Assembly (NCBI RefSeq): GCF_004564275.1
Contig: NZ_SPDV01000014.1
Span: 1 to 64,000 of the forward strand
DNA from: Sphingomonas parva (ex Maeng et al. 2020)
GTDB lineage: Bacteria; Pseudomonadota; Alphaproteobacteria; Sphingomonadales; Sphingomonadaceae
Length of the DNA stretch: 64,000 nucleotides
Direction of reading: 5' to 3'
Shown here piece after piece: positions 61,010 through 64,000 of the stretch; positions within the stretch are counted from its first letter, which is position 1, and each line of letters opens with the position of its first letter. The position numbers and the translations under genes were made by a program. Under the pieces are notes generated by a model. It ran no database searches. It saw only the letters and a program-made list of their open reading frames with translations, and was not told the DNA's origin.

Positions 61010-61924
61010 GTGATGACGAGCGGGGTGCAGGTGAGCGCAAGCGAGCGCAGGAGCGAAGGGGTGTTGAAGGCGCGGCCGGTGGAGCTCGAGGACTGGCTGA
61101 ACCGCTCGATCTACCATCCGCTGTCGCGGCGGATTGCGCTGGCGCTGCAGCACACGCCGGTGACCCCCAACATGATCTCGATCACCAGCGGCCTCTCGAT
61201 CGTCGCCGCGACCGCCTGCTACACGCTGGTCGAGGGGCCGCTCGGCATCGCCCTCGGCCTCTTCTTCCACGTCCTCTGGCACGTGATCGACGGCGCCGAC
61301 GGAGACCTTGCCCGCCTGACCGGCAAGAGCTCGCCCGTGGGCGAGATGATCGACGGCCTGTGCGACTACGTCGGACACATCATCCTCTATACCGCGCTCG
61401 CCTTCCACGCCGGCGGTTGGGCCTGGTGGGCGGCCGCTTTCGCCGCCGCCTCGCGCATCCTCCAGGCCAATCACATCGAGAGCGTCCGGCGTACCTATCT
61501 GTGGCGCGCGTACGGCGTGCCATGGCTGCGCCAGTCGAAATCCGGCGTCGCAGCGAGGCGCAGCGTCGCCGCGATCCTGCTCGCGCCGGTGGCGGCGGTC
61601 TACGTCGGCCTCGCCGGCCTGCTGATCCCGCGCAGCGCGCAGGCCGACGCGCTGGTCGAGCGCCTCGAGGCCGCGCCGGCGACGCGCGAACAGGCGCGAT
61701 CGGTCTCCCGCCAGGTCGGCCGCCGCGCGCTTGCCTGGCAGGTCCCGCTCGGCGCCAATCTCAGAACGCTGTTTCTCGGCGCCAGCATGGCGCTCGGCAG
61801 CCCGGGGTGGTTCTTTCTCTTCGAAGCGACCGCGCTCAATGTCCTTCTCGCCGCCTCGATCGTCCGGCAGCGCCGGGTCAACAAGGATTTGACCCAGGCG
61901 CTGGAGCAGGTCGCGGGCCGCTGA
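61010..61924 (+). CDS. CDP-alcohol phosphatidyltransferase family protein
   Basis: This 304-residue inner-membrane protein has the complete family motif D-xx-DG-xx-AR-x8-G-xxx-D-xxx-D, read as DGADGDLAR...GEMIDGLCD (about residues 95-120). About five or six membrane helices follow, along with a soluble insertion around 215-250. These enzymes transfer a phospho-alcohol group from a CDP-linked donor. It is divergent from the IPCT-like gene (80-base shared promoter region), so the donor may be CDP-inositol or another CDP-polyol. The acceptor could be inositol phosphate, as in DIPP synthase, or a lipid. Confidence 0.88.
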   Translation: MMTSGVQVSASERRSEGVLKARPVELEDWLNRSIYHPLSRRIALALQHTPVTPNMISITSGLSIVAATACYTLVEGPLGIALGLFFHVLWHVIDGADGDLARLTGKSSPVGEMIDGLCDYVGHIILYTALAFHAGGWAWWAAAFAAASRILQANHIESVRRTYLWRAYGVPWLRQSKSGVAARRSVAAILLAPVAAVYVGLAGLLIPRSAQADALVERLEAAPATREQARSVSRQVGRRALAWQVPLGANLRTLFLGASMALGSPGWFFLFEATALNVLLAASIVRQRRVNKDLTQALEQVAGR

Positions 61925-62049
61925 GCGGGCGTCCCGTCCCCCTCCATTCGTTCTTCAGCTCTGGTCTTTCTGGCACCGCCTCTCGATCGGTGAGGAGGCG
62001 AGTGGCCAAACGCGCCCTTGCCAACTCCGCCCCATGACCCTATTTCGGC

Positions 62050-62075
62050 GTTCCATTGTATTAACACGTTGGAAC
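62050..62075 (+). promoter_or_regulatory. Inverted repeat ahead of the yerC-like gene
   Basis: GTTCCA and TGGAAC frame an AT-rich core containing GTATTAACAC, itself nearly palindromic around TTAA. The element ends four bases before the start codon. By position it is a candidate operator for autoregulation by the TrpR-related repressor that follows. Confidence 0.5.
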
Positions 62076-62078
62076 AAG

Positions 62079-62411
62079 ATGGACGCTCCCGCCCCTCGCC
62101 CAATCGATGTGACACGTGACGCACAGGCGCTTACCGACGACCTCTGCGCGGCGCTGCTCACCCCGCGCAACCGCGAGGAAATGGCGCGGCTGCTCACCGA
62201 TCTGTGCACGCCGTCGGAGATCAGGACGTTGGCCGAGCGCTGGCACGTCGCACGGCTGCTCGACGGCTCCGACCTCTCCTATCGCGACATTCACGAGGCA
62301 ACCGGGGTGAGCACGACAACCATCGTGCGCGTCGCCCGTTTCCTGCGCCAGGAGCCGAACCAGGGCTACCGCCGCGCCATCGATATGCTTGGAACCGAAA
62401 ATGCTCGTTGA
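62079..62411 (+). CDS. YerC/YecD family TrpR-related regulator
   Basis: This 110-residue protein is a TrpR-like helical protein: LCTPSEIRTLAERWHVARLLDG followed by a helix-turn-helix (SYRDIHEATGVSTTTIVRVARFL). I start at the ATG at 62079, right after the inverted repeat; an earlier in-frame ATG would cross it. It overlaps hisG by 11 bases, so it is the first gene of the his operon and a likely histidine-biosynthesis or self regulator. The ligand is unknown; YerC proteins lack a proven effector. Confidence 0.88.
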   Translation: MDAPAPRPIDVTRDAQALTDDLCAALLTPRNREEMARLLTDLCTPSEIRTLAERWHVARLLDGSDLSYRDIHEATGVSTTTIVRVARFLRQEPNQGYRRAIDMLGTENAR

Positions 62412-63291
62412 CGAGACCCGCCTGCACATCGCCATCCAGAAGTCGGGCCGCCTCTCCGACTACAGCCGCGGCCTGCTCCGCGATGCGGGCCTGCGCATCC
62501 AGAACGGCAAGAACGATCTCACCGCCCGGGTGGACAATGTCCCCGCCGACCTGATGTTCGTGCGGGACGACGACATTCCGACCTTCGTCAGCGACGGCGT
62601 TTGCGAGTTCGGGATCGTCGGCGAGAACGTGCTTCGTGAATTCACCCTCGGCGAGGCCGAGCCGCGGATCGAGATCGTCGCCCAGCTCGGCTTCGGTCGC
62701 TGCGCGCTCAAGATCGCGGCGCCCGAGAATGCGATCTACGAAGGTCCGCAGTCGCTGCAGGGCGGTCGGATCGCGACCTCCTATCCCTGTATCGTCCAGC
62801 GCTTCCTGGACGACAATCGCATCCAGGCGACGGTGGTGAAGATGAACGGCGCCGTCGAGCTCGCGCCGCGCCTGCAGATCGCCGGCTTCATCTGCGATCT
62901 CGTCTCGACCGGCGCAACGCTCGAGGCGAACGGCCTGAGGGCGGTGGAGACGGTGTTCGAGAGCGAGGCAGTGCTGATCCGCACGAGGAAGCCGATGGCG
63001 CCGGCGAAGATCGATCAGGGCGGCAAGCTGATGAGCCGCATCGAAGGCGTGCTCGCCACCAAGGAATCGAAATACATCATGCTCAATGCGCCGAGCGAGG
63101 CGCTGCGCGAGATCACCGCGATCCTGCCCGGCGCCGAGGCGCCGACCATCCTGCCGCTGCACCAGCGTCCGGGTCATTTCGCCGTCCATGCCGTCTGTCA
63201 GGAATCGGTCTTCTGGGAGACCCTCCAGAAGCTGAAGGACGCCGGCGCGTCCGCGATCCTCGTCCTCCCGATCGAAAAGATGATGCTGTGA
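62401..63291 (+). CDS. hisG: ATP phosphoribosyltransferase, long form
   Basis: This 296-residue HisG_L protein has LHIAIQKSGRLSDYSRGLL at the N terminus, VPADLMFVRDDDIPTFVSDGVCEFGIVGENVL, ATSYPCIVQRFL and DLVSTGATLEANGL (phosphoribosyl-binding). A C-terminal regulatory domain (about 220-296) allows histidine feedback. It makes phosphoribosyl-ATP, the first step of histidine synthesis. The ATG at 62401 is chosen over a TTG four codons before. Its stop overlaps the GTG of hisD (GTGA). Confidence 0.96.
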   Translation: MLVDETRLHIAIQKSGRLSDYSRGLLRDAGLRIQNGKNDLTARVDNVPADLMFVRDDDIPTFVSDGVCEFGIVGENVLREFTLGEAEPRIEIVAQLGFGRCALKIAAPENAIYEGPQSLQGGRIATSYPCIVQRFLDDNRIQATVVKMNGAVELAPRLQIAGFICDLVSTGATLEANGLRAVETVFESEAVLIRTRKPMAPAKIDQGGKLMSRIEGVLATKESKYIMLNAPSEALREITAILPGAEAPTILPLHQRPGHFAVHAVCQESVFWETLQKLKDAGASAILVLPIEKMML

Positions 63292-64000
63292 AATTTCTCG
63301 ACTGGACCAGTCTCGACGCCGACGCCCGCAAGACGGCTCTCGCGCGCCCCGAGCAGCGCAGCGATCCCGCGCTGCAGGCGGCGGTACGCGCGATCGTCGA
63401 CGATGTTCGCACCGGCGGCTGGGACGCGCTCGTCGCCCAGGCAACGCGGCTCGACGGCGAGGCGCCGCGGCGCGTGCCCGTGGCGCCGATCGCCGCCGAG
63501 GCGCGCCGCAGCCTCGCACCCGAGCAGACCCAGGCAATCGCCCTCGCCGTCCGCAACGTCGAGGCCTTCCACCGGGGCAGCCTCCCTGCCGAGCATGAGG
63601 TGGAGACCGTCCCCGGCCTCAGCGTTCGCAAGGTCTGGCGATCGATCGATCGGGTCGGCCTCTACATTCCGGGCGGCAAGACCCCGCTCTTCTCGACCCT
63701 GCTGATGCTGGCGCTGCCTGCGAAAGCGGCGGGGGTGCGCGAGATCGTCGCGGTCACGCCGCCTCGCCCGGAAGGCGGGCTCGATCCGGTGATCGCGCTC
63801 GCCGCCGAGCTCTGCGGCATCGACGCCCTTTGGACCGTGGGCGGCGCCCAGGCGATCGCCGCTCTCGCCTTCGGCGCCGGCGACATCCCTGCCGTCGCGA
63901 AGATCTGCGGACCCGGCAATGCCTGGGTCGCGGAGGCCAAGAATTACGTCGCGTCGCTCCCGGGTGGAGTCGCGATCGACATGCCCGCCGGACCGAGCGA
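63288..64000 (+). CDS. hisD: Histidinol dehydrogenase, N-terminal part (cut by window end)
   Basis: The 237 codons visible begin at a GTG overlapping the hisG stop and encode VWRSIDRVGLYIPGGKTPLFST and CGPGNAWVAEAKNYVA, clear HisD motifs. HisD performs the last two NAD-dependent oxidations from histidinol to histidine. The gene continues beyond base 64000, so the zinc-binding and catalytic C-terminal half is not seen. Confidence 0.96.
   Translation, partial: MKFLDWTSLDADARKTALARPEQRSDPALQAAVRAIVDDVRTGGWDALVAQATRLDGEAPRRVPVAPIAAEARRSLAPEQTQAIALAVRNVEAFHRGSLPAEHEVETVPGLSVRKVWRSIDRVGLYIPGGKTPLFSTLLMLALPAKAAGVREIVAVTPPRPEGGLDPVIALAAELCGIDALWTVGGAQAIAALAFGAGDIPAVAKICGPGNAWVAEAKNYVASLPGGVAIDMPAGPS

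Overview
The window is GC-rich, densely packed bacterial chromosome. Several features point to Alphaproteobacteria, most likely Sphingomonadales: the NDUFA12-like complex I subunit beside a DUF2155 lipoprotein and a two-domain cold-shock protein, a long-form HisG behind a YerC/TrpR-like regulator, many RTX/TonB-type proteins, and two families of short palindromic intergenic repeats. I see no IS element, prophage, CRISPR array, rRNA gene or origin. The one RNA gene I can support is tRNA-Trp(CCA).

Layout. 1-9.2 kb: an acyl-CoA catabolic region, with two adjacent acyl-CoA dehydrogenases and a Baeyer-Villiger/FMO-type monooxygenase on the minus strand, divergent from a plus-strand run (acyl-CoA dehydrogenase, two SDRs, FadB-like bifunctional enzyme) that could complete beta-oxidation of a cyclic or branched substrate. 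9.2-15.4 kb: housekeeping genes (ArsC-like, aat, DUF2155, NDUFA12, DUF192, cold-shock, recX), a fatty acyl-AMP ligase and a stand-alone TonB-C protein. 15.4-49.5 kb: the classical tRNA-Trp/secE/nusG/rplKA/rplJL/rpoBC block, broken twice. About 5.4 kb (LD-carboxypeptidase, cadherin-like RTX protein, PDZ-less HtrA-type protease, two small plus-strand genes) separates rplA from rplJ. About 16.7 kb (giant RTX nuclease, DUF72, TSUP permease, orphan RHH antitoxin, small exported proteins, Gfo/Idh oxidoreductase, GST, LysE exporter, hybrid histidine kinase, decayed response regulator, DUF1345, degenerate BLUF protein) separates rplL from rpoB. Each ribosomal segment ends in a strong intrinsic terminator, and rplJ and rpoB have their own promoter-like sequences.

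49.6-59.1 kb: a GT4 glycosyltransferase, then a galactose module: galactose dehydrogenase, KDPGal aldolase and KDPGal kinase in an overlapping minus-strand operon, and a GH1-like glycosidase, galactonate dehydratase and aldose epimerase on the plus strand. Together they make a De Ley-Doudoroff route from a galactoside to pyruvate and glyceraldehyde 3-phosphate. 59.2-62 kb: a PhyH-type dioxygenase, an inositol-phosphate-cytidylyltransferase-like NTP transferase and a divergent CDP-alcohol phosphatidyltransferase, which look like a split version of the IPCT/DIPP-synthase pair. 62-64 kb: start of a histidine operon (yerC-like repressor, hisG, truncated hisD).

The observations I would follow first are the split IPCT/CDP-alcohol transferase pair, a promoter-like element shared by two tiny exported-protein genes, the BLUF protein lacking its photocycle residues, the frameshifted response-regulator remnant next to the hybrid kinase, the palindrome in front of the his regulator, and the antisense overlap of aat with the DUF2155 gene.
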